Position numbers and translations under genes: made by a program | The notes under the pieces: generated by a model | The model's input: the letters and a program-made list of their open reading frames with translations, nothing else | Told to the model about the DNA's origin: nothing | Databases searched by the model: none | Assembly: GCA_002728755.1 (NCBI GenBank) | Contig: PBVT01000105.1 | Location: 1 to 44,936, forward strand | Source: Myxococcales bacterium | Lineage (GTDB): Bacteria > Myxococcota_A > UBA9042 > UBA3505 | Length of the DNA: 44,936 nt | Direction of reading: 5' to 3' | In this document: positions 27,987 to 35,261 of the stretch, in pieces | How positions within the stretch are numbered: position 1 is the first letter of the stretch | Layout: every line of letters starts with the position of its first letter

Positions 27987-28927
27987 AGTTTGCGTAGTTC
28001 GACACGGTTGGCGTTGAAGAGGGGGATTAAGACTCGGTTGCGTTGTGGGTCGAAGCCGATGTCGGCGGCGTTGGGAAGGCCCATGAGGATGGCCCGAAAC
28101 GATCCCTCTGGTTTCCCAGCATAGATGGCCGAACCTCCCCAGCTCGAGAAAAGGAGACGCCCATCGTGGATCTTGATCAATCCATCCAGGCCTCCTTTGG
28201 GCATCTTACGGCTCGGGCCTTTCTCACCCTCAGTGGTGACGGAAAAGAGCTCTCCCGTTCGAAAGGTAACACACCAGATCGTGTTCTTGTGTACTACGAG
28301 CCCATTCGGACGACCCAGGTCTGGGGCTTTTATCACAGTCCGAAACTGACCTTCTTTTAAGGCGTATATGGCATCCGTTCCGGAGGGTTTGAAATCGGTG
28401 GTTAGACCACTATCCGATACGTAGACTGTGTCATCGGGTCCCGTAGCCATCCCATTTAAGAATGTCGCCCCGCGTATAGGTGTCGATCCTATTGCTTCAC
28501 CGGTGTTTCGGTTGAAGAGGCGAATATGATCGATATCGGCGATGTAAAGGATATCTCCCGATAGGGCCATTCCCTTCGGTGCGTTCAGGACCACCCCAGC
28601 GTTTTGCCCATCGATCCATTTCAGTTTTTCTACGCGCCCATCGGGTGTTATCCGAGAGATGAAACCATTCCCATCTACCTCGAAGGGTGAGCCGTTAATG
28701 TTGCTTACAAGGTACCGATCGCTGTTCTGGTCATATAGAACAGACTCTGGCGTCTCGAAACCTACGTCTTGAATGACGACTTTGGGTGCGTCGACTGGCT
28801 GTTCTGATGTTGTGGTCTCCACTTCCACCGGGCTCGAGACTCGAACGTCTTGCGCCTTTGGAGGGGCAGTCGTTTTACTACAGGATAGAGCAATTAGAAG
28901 TGCAGCCGCGATAAGGATTCGTGTCAT
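27983..28927 (-). CDS. SMP-30/gluconolactonase-like beta-propeller lipoprotein
   Basis: 314 residues. Signal peptide ends ALSCSK (about Cys16). The mature part shows repeated propeller blades: FETPESVLYD, GMALSGDILYIADI, MATGPDDTVYVSD and RPNGLVVHKNTIWC. This resembles SMP-30/gluconolactonase or NHL-type propellers; the substrate is unknown, and it may only bind. AGGAGAA lies 6 nt before the ATG at 28927. It is the first gene of a unit with the GH92 mannosidase, which suggests a role in carbohydrate handling. Confidence 0.82.
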   Translation of the reverse strand: MTRILIAAALLIALSCSKTTAPPKAQDVRVSSPVEVETTTSEQPVDAPKVVIQDVGFETPESVLYDQNSDRYLVSNINGSPFEVDGNGFISRITPDGRVEKLKWIDGQNAGVVLNAPKGMALSGDILYIADIDHIRLFNRNTGEAIGSTPIRGATFLNGMATGPDDTVYVSDSGLTTDFKPSGTDAIYALKEGQFRTVIKAPDLGRPNGLVVHKNTIWCVTFRTGELFSVTTEGEKGPSRKMPKGGLDGLIKIHDGRLLFSSWGGSAIYAGKPEGSFRAILMGLPNAADIGFDPQRNRVLIPLFNANRVELRKL

Positions 28928-28959
28928 GGATTGTTCTCCTGTGTCCTGGAGGATGCCCC

Positions 28960-29040
28960 ATGTGTTCGCCGCAGGCAATAGTTGCGTGTCGGGAAGCGAC
29001 TTCGCGCGTACTGGATAGATCTGTGCCGCAGGGACTTTGA
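28960..29040 (+). CDS. Candidate 26-residue ORF ahead of a terminator
   Basis: GGAGG (28948-28952) stands 7 nt before an ATG, followed by 26 codons (MCSPQAIVACREATSRV..., ending QGL) and TGA. The last codons run into the left arm of a perfect terminator hairpin. That layout is like a leader peptide or a tiny gene on a short RNA. There is no downstream plus-strand gene for 2 kb, so attenuation seems unlikely. No family match can be judged at this length; a chance ORF is quite possible. Confidence 0.2.
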   Translation: MCSPQAIVACREATSRVLDRSVPQGL

Positions 29041-29078
29041 TGCTTCTATCAAAGTCCCTGGGCCAGATTTCTTTTTTT
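29029..29078 (+). terminator. Strong plus-strand intrinsic terminator without an obvious upstream gene
   Basis: A perfect 13-bp stem (29029-29041 with 29048-29060) encloses a 6-nt loop. It is followed by GGCCAGATTTC and seven T residues (29072-29078). On the minus strand the flank after the stem has no T-run, so the polarity is plus, against the direction of both neighbouring genes. Confidence 0.7.
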
Positions 29079-29135
29079 GGTGTGGCTACTTTACCTGGAA
29101 TGGTTCATAGCCGGATACAGAAACGGTTTGCTGAA

Positions 29136-29444
29136 TTACCAGCGGTTACCGCCGTCTCCGCCTCGGGGGCCACCACGGCCACCGCCACCGCCGCCGCCAC
29201 GACGCTCTACAGCCTCGTCTACGCGGATGGTGCGCCCGTCCAGCTCGGAGCCGTTAAGGGCTTCCTTTGCGGCACTGGCACTAGCAGCGTCTTCAAAAGT
29301 TACGAAACCAAATCCACGGGAACGGCCCGTCTCACGGTCGGTGATAACCTTTGCTTCACTCACAGCACCATGTACTGCGAAATGGTTTTTAAGATTGTCA
29401 TCATTGGTTGCCCATGCGAGGCCACCTACAAAAAGCTTTGCCAT
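29136..29444 (-). CDS. Glycine-rich single-RRM RNA-binding protein
   Basis: 102 residues. One RRM: RNP2 LFVGGL at 4-9 and RNP1 RGFGFVTF at 43-50, with the expected aromatic residues. The C-terminus is a Gly/Arg-rich tail ending NRW. Bacterial and cyanobacterial proteins of this type bind RNA and are often cold-induced. The ATG at 29444 fits the usual MAKLFVGGL start; one at 29462 would add six residues without a better ribosome site. Confidence 0.93.
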   Translation of the reverse strand: MAKLFVGGLAWATNDDNLKNHFAVHGAVSEAKVITDRETGRSRGFGFVTFEDAASASAAKEALNGSELDGRTIRVDEAVERRGGGGGGGRGGPRGGDGGNRW

Positions 29445-29462
29445 TTTCTTCTCAACTCTCAT

Positions 29463-29712
29463 TTAACTAAGGATTAGGTGTTCTTAGGGACTATACCGTT
29501 CGAACAACCTTCATCGAAACTGAGGTGGTCAAGTACCCGAAAACAGGCAACTGAGTCAAGATTAGTTTACCAGCCCAAAATTACCGAGGACCCAGCTCAC
29601 CTAGGTTGGTGAAGAGCAGTCGCACGAATAGGCGGTGTCTTCTGTTTGGGTGTGGGGTAGCGTGCGTGGTGTGTTTTGATGGCACATCCACGCACGCAAA
29701 TTCCACAGATGT
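29463..29712. other. Intergenic region with RRM leader and 3' hairpin of the upstream gene
   Basis: About 180 bp precede the RRM gene on the minus strand and probably hold its promoter and leader; a TTGACT hexamer occurs near 29558 but lacks a good -10 at 17 bp. The other end holds the hairpin at 29660-29697. No open frame here looks like a gene. Confidence 0.4.
29660..29697 (-). terminator. Hairpin downstream of the HhH lipoprotein gene
   Basis: GCGTGCGTGG (29660-29669) pairs exactly with CCACGCACGC (29688-29697); TGTG/CACA can extend the stem past one bulged base. It lies 15 bp after the stop of the lipoprotein gene. A U-run is missing on either side, so it may act as a Rho-assisted or mRNA-end hairpin. 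Confidence 0.5.
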
Positions 29713-30366
29713 CTATTGTTGAATCGCTGCGTGGGAATTGATGAACTCATGGGAGTTCGCCGCATCTTTCAAACGAGACAAGGCTGTTTTGCCCACATAG
29801 TAGAGACTCGCCAGCTCTTCGACTGTCGCGATTGGTTGTGCATCTACGATGCTCTGCGCCGCGCGTTTGTCGAGTCCAAGATCTTTATCCAGCAGTTCGA
29901 GGCTGGCAGAATTGGCGAGGGATAGGGTGTTGTCTGCCTCTACCACGGAGAAGGAGACGCCATCCCACGAGCCGAGGAAGTCTTCCTCAAAAGGCACCCA
30001 GCCCTGACTGATGGCGAAGTCGACCAGGCGAGCCAGGGTCTTGGGGCCAATCCAGCGCACGCTGTCGACTTCCTGGACGTCGTCGAAGAGGTTGTCATCA
30101 TAGGTGCCGGGGATGCGATCCCAACCGTCGCGGTAACTGATAAGGTTTCGGGCCGCACGGCGGTTCAGAGGGACCTCATAATCGAGGACATCAATCGAGG
30201 TTGTGGGATCGTTTAAGAAGGAAAGAAGGCCGATAGCTTCTGGGGTGCCATCGACGAGAGCCAGGTTCGTGGAACCGTACTCATCGCCTTCTTCGGCTGG
30301 CACGCAGGCAACCGCAGTGGTCAGTACAAGAGTGAGTAGAATTGCAAACTGAATATATAGACGCAT
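29713..30366 (-). CDS. Lipoprotein with two helix-hairpin-helix (ComEA-like) units
   Basis: 217 residues. Signal peptide ends TAVACVP (Cys21). Two HhH-type repeats follow. The first is around LNRRAARNLISYRDG ... VDSVRWIGPKTLARLVDFA. The second is around LDKRAAQSIVDAQP ... LYYVGKTALSRLKDAA. Such units in ComEA or DNA-repair proteins bind the DNA backbone without sequence preference. A lipid-anchored pair suggests surface DNA binding, though HhH folds can also serve as protein modules. The ATG at 30366 has CGGAGAA at good spacing. Confidence 0.8.
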   Translation of the reverse strand: MRLYIQFAILLTLVLTTAVACVPAEEGDEYGSTNLALVDGTPEAIGLLSFLNDPTTSIDVLDYEVPLNRRAARNLISYRDGWDRIPGTYDDNLFDDVQEVDSVRWIGPKTLARLVDFAISQGWVPFEEDFLGSWDGVSFSVVEADNTLSLANSASLELLDKDLGLDKRAAQSIVDAQPIATVEELASLYYVGKTALSRLKDAANSHEFINSHAAIQQ

Positions 30367-30442
30367 AACGTTCTCCGTCGGATTCATCTGGTTCCTACAT
30401 AGGACTACAGATGTAGGTAAACCCGCGGATTGAACATTGCGT

Positions 30443-30480
30443 CGGTCAGGGGACAGAGAAGCCGCCACGGACCCTGACCG
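30443..30480 (-). promoter_or_regulatory. Inverted repeat upstream of the HhH lipoprotein gene
   Basis: CGGTCAGGG (30443-30451) and CCCTGACCG (30472-30480) are perfect inverted 9-mers spaced by 20 nt, 77 bp upstream of the lipoprotein ATG. It may be a leader hairpin or a regulator site. Confidence 0.35.
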
Positions 30481-30530
30481 TTCGCGCCGATTTAGTGTAT
30501 TCGGATTGAAAGATCAACCGAAAACTTTCC

Positions 30531-30559
30531 GTACATTTATTTCGGCCGCATAAATGTAC
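30531..30559 (-). terminator. Perfect 10-bp inverted repeat after the His-rich lipoprotein gene
   Basis: GTACATTTAT (30531-30540) pairs exactly with ATAAATGTAC (30550-30559) around a 9-nt loop, 18 bp after the stop of the His-rich lipoprotein gene. The stem is AT-rich and is followed on the minus strand by GGAAAGTTTTC. It may be a terminator or a regulatory palindrome for the gene further down. Confidence 0.45.
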
Positions 30560-30577
30560 TCCCGTAGGCCGACTACG

Positions 30578-30868
30578 CTACATGCAGTGTGTCATTCCAT
30601 CGTCCATGGTCATGCACATCTGACCCTCTGGGCAAGCTTCCGGCTCACCGTAGGCGCCGTCTACACAGTGGCGAATCATCATGTCTTCGCAGATGGCGTT
30701 TCCCTCCGCACAGTCGGAGTCTCCGTCCATAGAATGTCCATCACTCGAATGATTCATATCATGGCCACTCATATCGTGCGCTGTACCATGGTCGTGATGG
30801 TCATGATTATGGCCATCACCACAGCCGAACATGAATACGAGAGAAAGGGAAAGAACAAGGTGTCGCAT
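30578..30868 (-). CDS. Small His/Asp/Met-rich lipoprotein
   Basis: 96 residues. Signal peptide ends VFMFGCGD (Cys16). The next 35 residues are rich in His, Asp and Met (GHNHDHHDHGTAHDMSGHDM). A Cys-rich end follows with six Cys and several Met. The composition suggests binding of Cu, Zn or Ni at the outer membrane; this is inference from composition only. It is divergent from guaA. AAGGA lies upstream of the ATG. Confidence 0.75.
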   Translation of the reverse strand: MRHLVLSLSLVFMFGCGDGHNHDHHDHGTAHDMSGHDMNHSSDGHSMDGDSDCAEGNAICEDMMIRHCVDGAYGEPEACPEGQMCMTMDDGMTHCM

Positions 30869-30983
30869 AGCTTAGAAGATCCTTTAATTCGTGTGGGAAA
30901 TATTGAGTAAGTCGACTAACAAATGATGTTTCCAAGATCTACAAAAAACAATTAATGCTTTGCAAAAAAATGGGGCTTGTTCT

Positions 30984-31003
30984 TCTAACCTATTGCGGTT
31001 AGA
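30984..31003 (+). promoter_or_regulatory. Small inverted repeat in the guaA upstream region
   Basis: TCTAACC (30984-30990) and GGTTAGA (30997-31003) form a 7-bp inverted repeat with a 6-nt loop, 44 bp before the guaA ATG. The 179-bp divergent gap shows no purine or PRPP riboswitch that I can recognise. Confidence 0.3.
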
Positions 31004-31047
31004 TTTCCTTCCCGATTTTGCTCCTATGCATGGAAAGAGGTCCACTT

Positions 31048-32865
31048 ATGGCCGAAACACATGACAGAATAGCGGTAGTGGATTTTGGTGGGCAGTACGC
31101 CCATTTGATCGCCACAAAGGTACGTCGCCAGCAGGTGCTTGCTGAGATCCGGCAGCCGGAGGACGATGTGGCGAAATTTGATGGCTTCAAAGGGGTGATC
31201 CTATCGGGAAGCCCCAGCCTATCGGCCCACGGAGAAGATTCCGATTGGAATAAAGCAATTCTTGATTTGGACGTGCCGATACTTGGATTTTGTTTCGGGC
31301 ACCAGGAGATCGCGAAATACTATGGGGGGACCGTGATCCATGGGGGCCGAGAGTGGGGGCATGCGAAACTCCATATCCGCAGAGAACACCCTCTATTCGA
31401 AGGGCTAGGGTCTGTTGAGCCGGTCTGGATGAGTCACTTTGATTCGGTGGCATCGGTCGGACCAGAATTTGAGGAGCTGGGCTACACGATTACCGGCACG
31501 GATCGAAACGCGCATTCGTATGCGGCGATAGGATCCGACACCTTACGCCGCTACGGGTTTCAGTTTCATCCCGAGGTGGATGATACGGTGGGTGGCGACC
31601 AGATGATCGGCAATTTTGTCCGCAAGATCTGCGGATGCAATCCAAGTTGGGATATGGATCGGTTCCTGGACGAAGAGGTCGCCCGTATACGAGAGCAAGT
31701 TGGGGAAGGGTCGGTGTTCTTATTGGCATCCGGAGGCGTTGACTCTACAGTCGCGGCGAAGCTCTTTGGCTTGGCATTACCACCGGAGAGACTGAAATTA
31801 TTGCATGTGGACAATGGTCTGATGCGCAAGAACGAGAGCGCAAAGGTCATTCAGATGTTTGAGGGATTAGGGTTGAGTGATGCCCTGTATTTCGTAGACG
31901 CGTCGGATGATTTCCTTGCAGCGCTCGACGGTCTTGTAGAGCCCGAGCAGAAGCGGCATGCCATCGGACAGACCTTTATCGATGTGTTCGAGCGAGAAGG
32001 GGAGAGATTAGGGATTTCGGATCATCTATTGGGGCAGGGGACGATATACCCCGACACGGTAGAGACCGGGGGGACGAAGCGCGCGCATACAATAAAGACG
32101 CATCATAATCGGGTGCCGATTATCGAACAGATGATGGCCGCAGGACGTGTAGTGGAACCCTTGGCTGATCTCTATAAAGTAGAAGTGCGGGAGCTGGGTG
32201 AACGACTTGGCATCTCTTCGGAGGCATTGAATCGACACCCCTTTCCTGGGCCTGGGCTCGGTGTACGATTGCTGTGTGCGGACGGTACGTGCCTGGTGCC
32301 ACAGGTGGGCGAACAGTTGAATCTGCTCGCGGGAGAGTTTGGTGTACAAGCCAGCGTGCTTCCTATCCGTTCGGTAGGCGTAAAAGCGGATCTCCGCAGT
32401 TACGAACACCCGGTCCTGTTGCAAGGAGATGTACCGTATTCGGTGGTGTTAGAGGCTTCGCGCCGAATCCTTGCGGACATGCCTGGGATCAACCGGGCCA
32501 TATGGGACTTGAGTGGAAGAACGGGTGGTCAATATACGGCAGTGGCGGCCACTACGACTCGTGCTCGGCTCACGATTCTGCAAGAAGCGGATCAGCAGGT
32601 CATGGATGGACTGCGAAGGCACGGACTTTACGATACGATCTGGCAATGTCCTACCGCCATGGTTCCTCTTATGGTCGATGGAGACGAGGGGGAGCTTGTG
32701 GTCTTGCGCCCCGTACTTTCGGAGCGCGCGATGACTGCCCGCCCTTCGGAATTGCCGACCGCTTTAATAGAAGAGCTGCGGTCCGGTATATTAGAGTTGC
32801 CGAGCGTTGTTGGGTTGGCTTTGGATCTAACGTCGAAGCCACCAGGCACGATCGAATGGGAATGA
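31048..32865 (+). CDS. guaA: GMP synthase (glutamine-hydrolysing), long form
   Basis: 605 residues. Converts XMP to GMP with ATP and glutamine. Class I amidotransferase domain: nucleophile Cys82 in GFCFGHQE, with His174 and Glu176 in FHPEV. ATP-pyrophosphatase P-loop SGGVDS at 228-233. The C-terminal part continues through HPFPGPGLGVR and ends KPPGTIEWE, as in the family. It is about 80 residues longer than E. coli GuaA, with extra sequence after HPFPGPGL, closer in layout to longer GMPS forms. AGAGGT lies 6 nt before the ATG at 31048; ATG 31030 is a weaker alternative. Confidence 0.96.
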   Translation: MAETHDRIAVVDFGGQYAHLIATKVRRQQVLAEIRQPEDDVAKFDGFKGVILSGSPSLSAHGEDSDWNKAILDLDVPILGFCFGHQEIAKYYGGTVIHGGREWGHAKLHIRREHPLFEGLGSVEPVWMSHFDSVASVGPEFEELGYTITGTDRNAHSYAAIGSDTLRRYGFQFHPEVDDTVGGDQMIGNFVRKICGCNPSWDMDRFLDEEVARIREQVGEGSVFLLASGGVDSTVAAKLFGLALPPERLKLLHVDNGLMRKNESAKVIQMFEGLGLSDALYFVDASDDFLAALDGLVEPEQKRHAIGQTFIDVFEREGERLGISDHLLGQGTIYPDTVETGGTKRAHTIKTHHNRVPIIEQMMAAGRVVEPLADLYKVEVRELGERLGISSEALNRHPFPGPGLGVRLLCADGTCLVPQVGEQLNLLAGEFGVQASVLPIRSVGVKADLRSYEHPVLLQGDVPYSVVLEASRRILADMPGINRAIWDLSGRTGGQYTAVAATTTRARLTILQEADQQVMDGLRRHGLYDTIWQCPTAMVPLMVDGDEGELVVLRPVLSERAMTARPSELPTALIEELRSGILELPSVVGLALDLTSKPPGTIEWE

Positions 32866-32878
32866 GGAAAGACGCCTA

Positions 32879-33397
32879 CTAAGGCGCTACCACCATCTCG
32901 GGGCCAAGATGAGGACGGAGTGGGCTATTGTCCATTCCCTGGGATGGGACGTGCAGTACATTATGCCCAACCAGATCACCATTTAGAATCGGCCCGATGC
33001 TCTCCCAGGCACCGTGAGCTGTGCTCACCATGTCATTACTATTGGGTGTCTCGCTGCATATATTGGCGCGGCAGCCTTCGACGGTCGTGTTATCAAAACT
33101 GTCGTTGGAATAGACGTAGAGACATGGGGTCAACGGGCACTCTCCCTCGGGATAACCTGCACAGCCATTTGGAGACATGTCGGGTACGTTTTCCGAGGCC
33201 CACGCCTCGAGCTCGTTATCGGTAACCGAACTGTCGCACATGACACACCAGTAGTTACTTCCGAATCCGGGTGGACCCGGCTGTACGACCAGGAACCATT
33301 CGATATTGCTATTCGGCGCGGGGCAGACACCGTTATCAACCGTGCGACACCCGCTAGCTATATATAATAGGGAAACAACCAGGAGAAACTGCTTCAT
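32879..33397 (-). CDS. Small Cys-containing lipoprotein, function unknown
   Basis: 172 residues. Signal peptide ends YIASGCRT (Cys17). The mature protein has about nine Cys, including WCVMC, and a central TPCLYVYSNDSFDNTTVEGC segment. I recognise no family. It is convergent with guaA with 13 bp between stops. Confidence 0.7.
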   Translation of the reverse strand: MKQFLLVVSLLYIASGCRTVDNGVCPAPNSNIEWFLVVQPGPPGFGSNYWCVMCDSSVTDNELEAWASENVPDMSPNGCAGYPEGECPLTPCLYVYSNDSFDNTTVEGCRANICSETPNSNDMVSTAHGAWESIGPILNGDLVGHNVLHVPSQGMDNSPLRPHLGPEMVVAP

Positions 33398-33479
33398 ATC
33401 ATCCGATCCACATCGATAAGGTGTGGCTTAGTACGTGAATCGGTGCGGAGACTTACAAATTATTCCACGAAATGCTCAT

Positions 33480-33500
33480 TAAAACAGCGGCTTACGCTGT
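33480..33500 (-). terminator. Short intrinsic-type terminator after the Cys-rich repeat lipoprotein
   Basis: On the minus strand ACAGCG-TAAGC-CGCTGT forms a 6-bp stem with a 5-nt loop (33500-33484), followed by TTTT and TAATG. It begins 15 bp after the stop codon at 33516. Confidence 0.5.
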
Positions 33501-33515
33501 GATCGTGTTTGCCCA

Positions 33516-34988
33516 TTACGGGCATACGTAATCAAGAGTCGATTCACAAACCTGCACCGGGCCGCCAATCGGTCCACAAAGTCCAGTCCAGTATTTTGCC
33601 GTAATCGAGCCGGTCTGGGCCGAGATCGGGGTCTTGTTCTGGGTATCGTTCAGGCAGAAATTGATCAGGTTGTTGTGGGTCGTACAGCTTTGCTCAGGCA
33701 CCGTGCAGAACCAGTTTCCACCCGCAGGGCAGGGGCTGGGGCAGGGTGTTTCCGAATGGTTATGAGGGTCGCATTCTTCCCAGACCATCGGTGGTTGATT
33801 CCACTCCATATAGCCATGCTGGGCGTTGACGGAAATCTGATAGACGGCGTGGTTGGGTGGGTTCTCGATGCACTCGACTCGGATATCCACGACGCAATCT
33901 CCTTCCGGGACACAGCCGGGTACGGGTGTGTTTACGCATTGGGCGTCGCAGGAACTTGGAGAGCCTACGAGTTCGAAGTTCATGCATGGGTGGCTACCGA
34001 CGCATTTTGTCGGACAGATGCCGTCGCATAGCTCGCCTTCGTCGATGACTCCATTGCCACATAAGGCGGCGCAGTCTGAGTCAGAATCAATGTCGCAGTT
34101 GCTCGGGCAGCACCCATCGTCGTTGGTACAGATAGTGTTCACCTCATGGGAACATAGGGCATCGCAATTGGCGGCAGTGCCGGAGAGGCTATCTGCGGTG
34201 CAAGCGTTGCCATCGTCACAGGATGTTGGGCAATCCCCATCGCAGAGCTCGCCGGGATCAAGAACCCCGTCGCCGCAAGTAGGCTCGCAGTCCGAATCTG
34301 TTTCTACGGTGCAATCGGCCGGGCAGCAGCCGTCACCGGCAACGCAGTCCGTAAGAGGATCTTGTACGCACTGCGCACTGCATTCCTCCGCATCACCTAT
34401 CAGGGTATCTAACGTGCATTTGTCGCCGTCATCACAGGTGTCGGGACAGTCTCCGTCACAACGTTCACCCTCTTCAACAACGCCATTGCCGCAACAAGAC
34501 GGGAGGTCGACTCCCTCGCAGGCCTCTTTGTTACAAAAACTCTCGAGTGTGCAGTCGTCACCGTCATCGCATGGCTCCAGATGCCTTGGGCTCCAAGTGG
34601 TACCTGAGATTGCAGTTTTACATTCCTGGCATTCGTTGCTCGGGTTGATGTCTCCCTCCGTATAGCAGCTGCCATCAACAAGGCAGATAGCAGGAGGAAT
34701 GTCATTGGTGCACACCCCTTCAATGGTGCATGTGTCGGTTGTACAGTCGATACCATCGTCGCAATCCGCATGACTGGCACATAGTTCTTGCGTTGCACCA
34801 TCGCCCGATTGCGCATCTCCGGGGACGGTTGCATCGTTGGAGGTGTCTTGCTGGTTCGAGATGTCCTGCGAGCTTATATCCGTAGATGAGGTTTCGTTGG
34901 TATCTACGCCATTTTGTGGATTATCGGATCCACAGGCTGCCGTAAGAATTAAAGCGAGTAGAAAAGGGAGTGCCCAGCCACGAATCAT
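33516..34988 (-). CDS. Myxococcus-type Cys-rich repeat lipoprotein
   Basis: 490 residues from the ATG at 34988 (a TTG at 35000 would add four). Signal peptide ends ILTAACGS. A Ser/Asp/Thr/Gln-rich spacer of about 50 residues follows. Next is a run of EGF-like/DUF4215-type Cys modules: DDGIDCTTDTC, PCDDGDDCTLESFC, and three larger repeats starting CG(N/D)GV(V/L/I)(E/D)xGE(R/L)CDG with CPxxC and CxxxC spacing. A unique C-terminal domain ends the protein (about 375-490). These modules are a mark of Myxococcota surface proteins; the function is unknown. Confidence 0.87.
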   Translation of the reverse strand: MIRGWALPFLLALILTAACGSDNPQNGVDTNETSSTDISSQDISNQQDTSNDATVPGDAQSGDGATQELCASHADCDDGIDCTTDTCTIEGVCTNDIPPAICLVDGSCYTEGDINPSNECQECKTAISGTTWSPRHLEPCDDGDDCTLESFCNKEACEGVDLPSCCGNGVVEEGERCDGDCPDTCDDGDKCTLDTLIGDAEECSAQCVQDPLTDCVAGDGCCPADCTVETDSDCEPTCGDGVLDPGELCDGDCPTSCDDGNACTADSLSGTAANCDALCSHEVNTICTNDDGCCPSNCDIDSDSDCAALCGNGVIDEGELCDGICPTKCVGSHPCMNFELVGSPSSCDAQCVNTPVPGCVPEGDCVVDIRVECIENPPNHAVYQISVNAQHGYMEWNQPPMVWEECDPHNHSETPCPSPCPAGGNWFCTVPEQSCTTHNNLINFCLNDTQNKTPISAQTGSITAKYWTGLCGPIGGPVQVCESTLDYVCP

Positions 34989-35261
34989 AAGATTGCCCAA
35001 TTATATTGTGTATGTCCGTGCACCGAGGGTGCGGACGAAGGCGCGGAGCTTCCCACGCCCGGGAATTGCTTGTCCAGGGATTTCAGCGGGACGGTATTCC
35101 AGTCTGCTCTGGACGTTGGGGACTCATCTGGAGAGTGGCGGCCGCCTTGAGTTGATAAATTTGAGAAATCGGCCAAAATAACCGCCTATGTCGACCCGTC
35201 GGACTGGATGGCTTCCATGGGGAAGCTGCAAATACGGTAGACAATTCGCTACCCTTATATC
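34989..35261. other. Divergent intergenic region before the GH31 lipoprotein
   Basis: About 270 bp holding promoters for both flanking lipoprotein genes. An imperfect hairpin (GTCC..GCACC / GGTGC..GGAC, about 35014-35036) lies close to the minus-strand gene. No convincing sigma-70 pair and no gene-like short ORF were found. Confidence 0.4.

Larger units (their letters stand above)
28928..29135. other. 208-bp gap between two minus-strand genes
   Basis: No conserved gene. It contains a possible plus-strand 26-codon ORF with a strong ribosome site and a plus-oriented intrinsic terminator, both listed separately. The far end carries the 3' untranslated part of the RRM gene. Confidence 0.5.

Noticed and set aside
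30869-31047. Riboswitch upstream of guaA
   Set aside because: No guanine, preQ1 or PRPP aptamer core could be recognised; only a short 7-bp inverted repeat is present.
33853-34665. 270-codon open frame on the plus strand opposite the Cys-rich repeat lipoprotein
   Set aside because: Its Ser/Pro/Gln-rich translation mirrors the repeated Cys/Asp codons of the real gene on the other strand; no ribosome site or domain.
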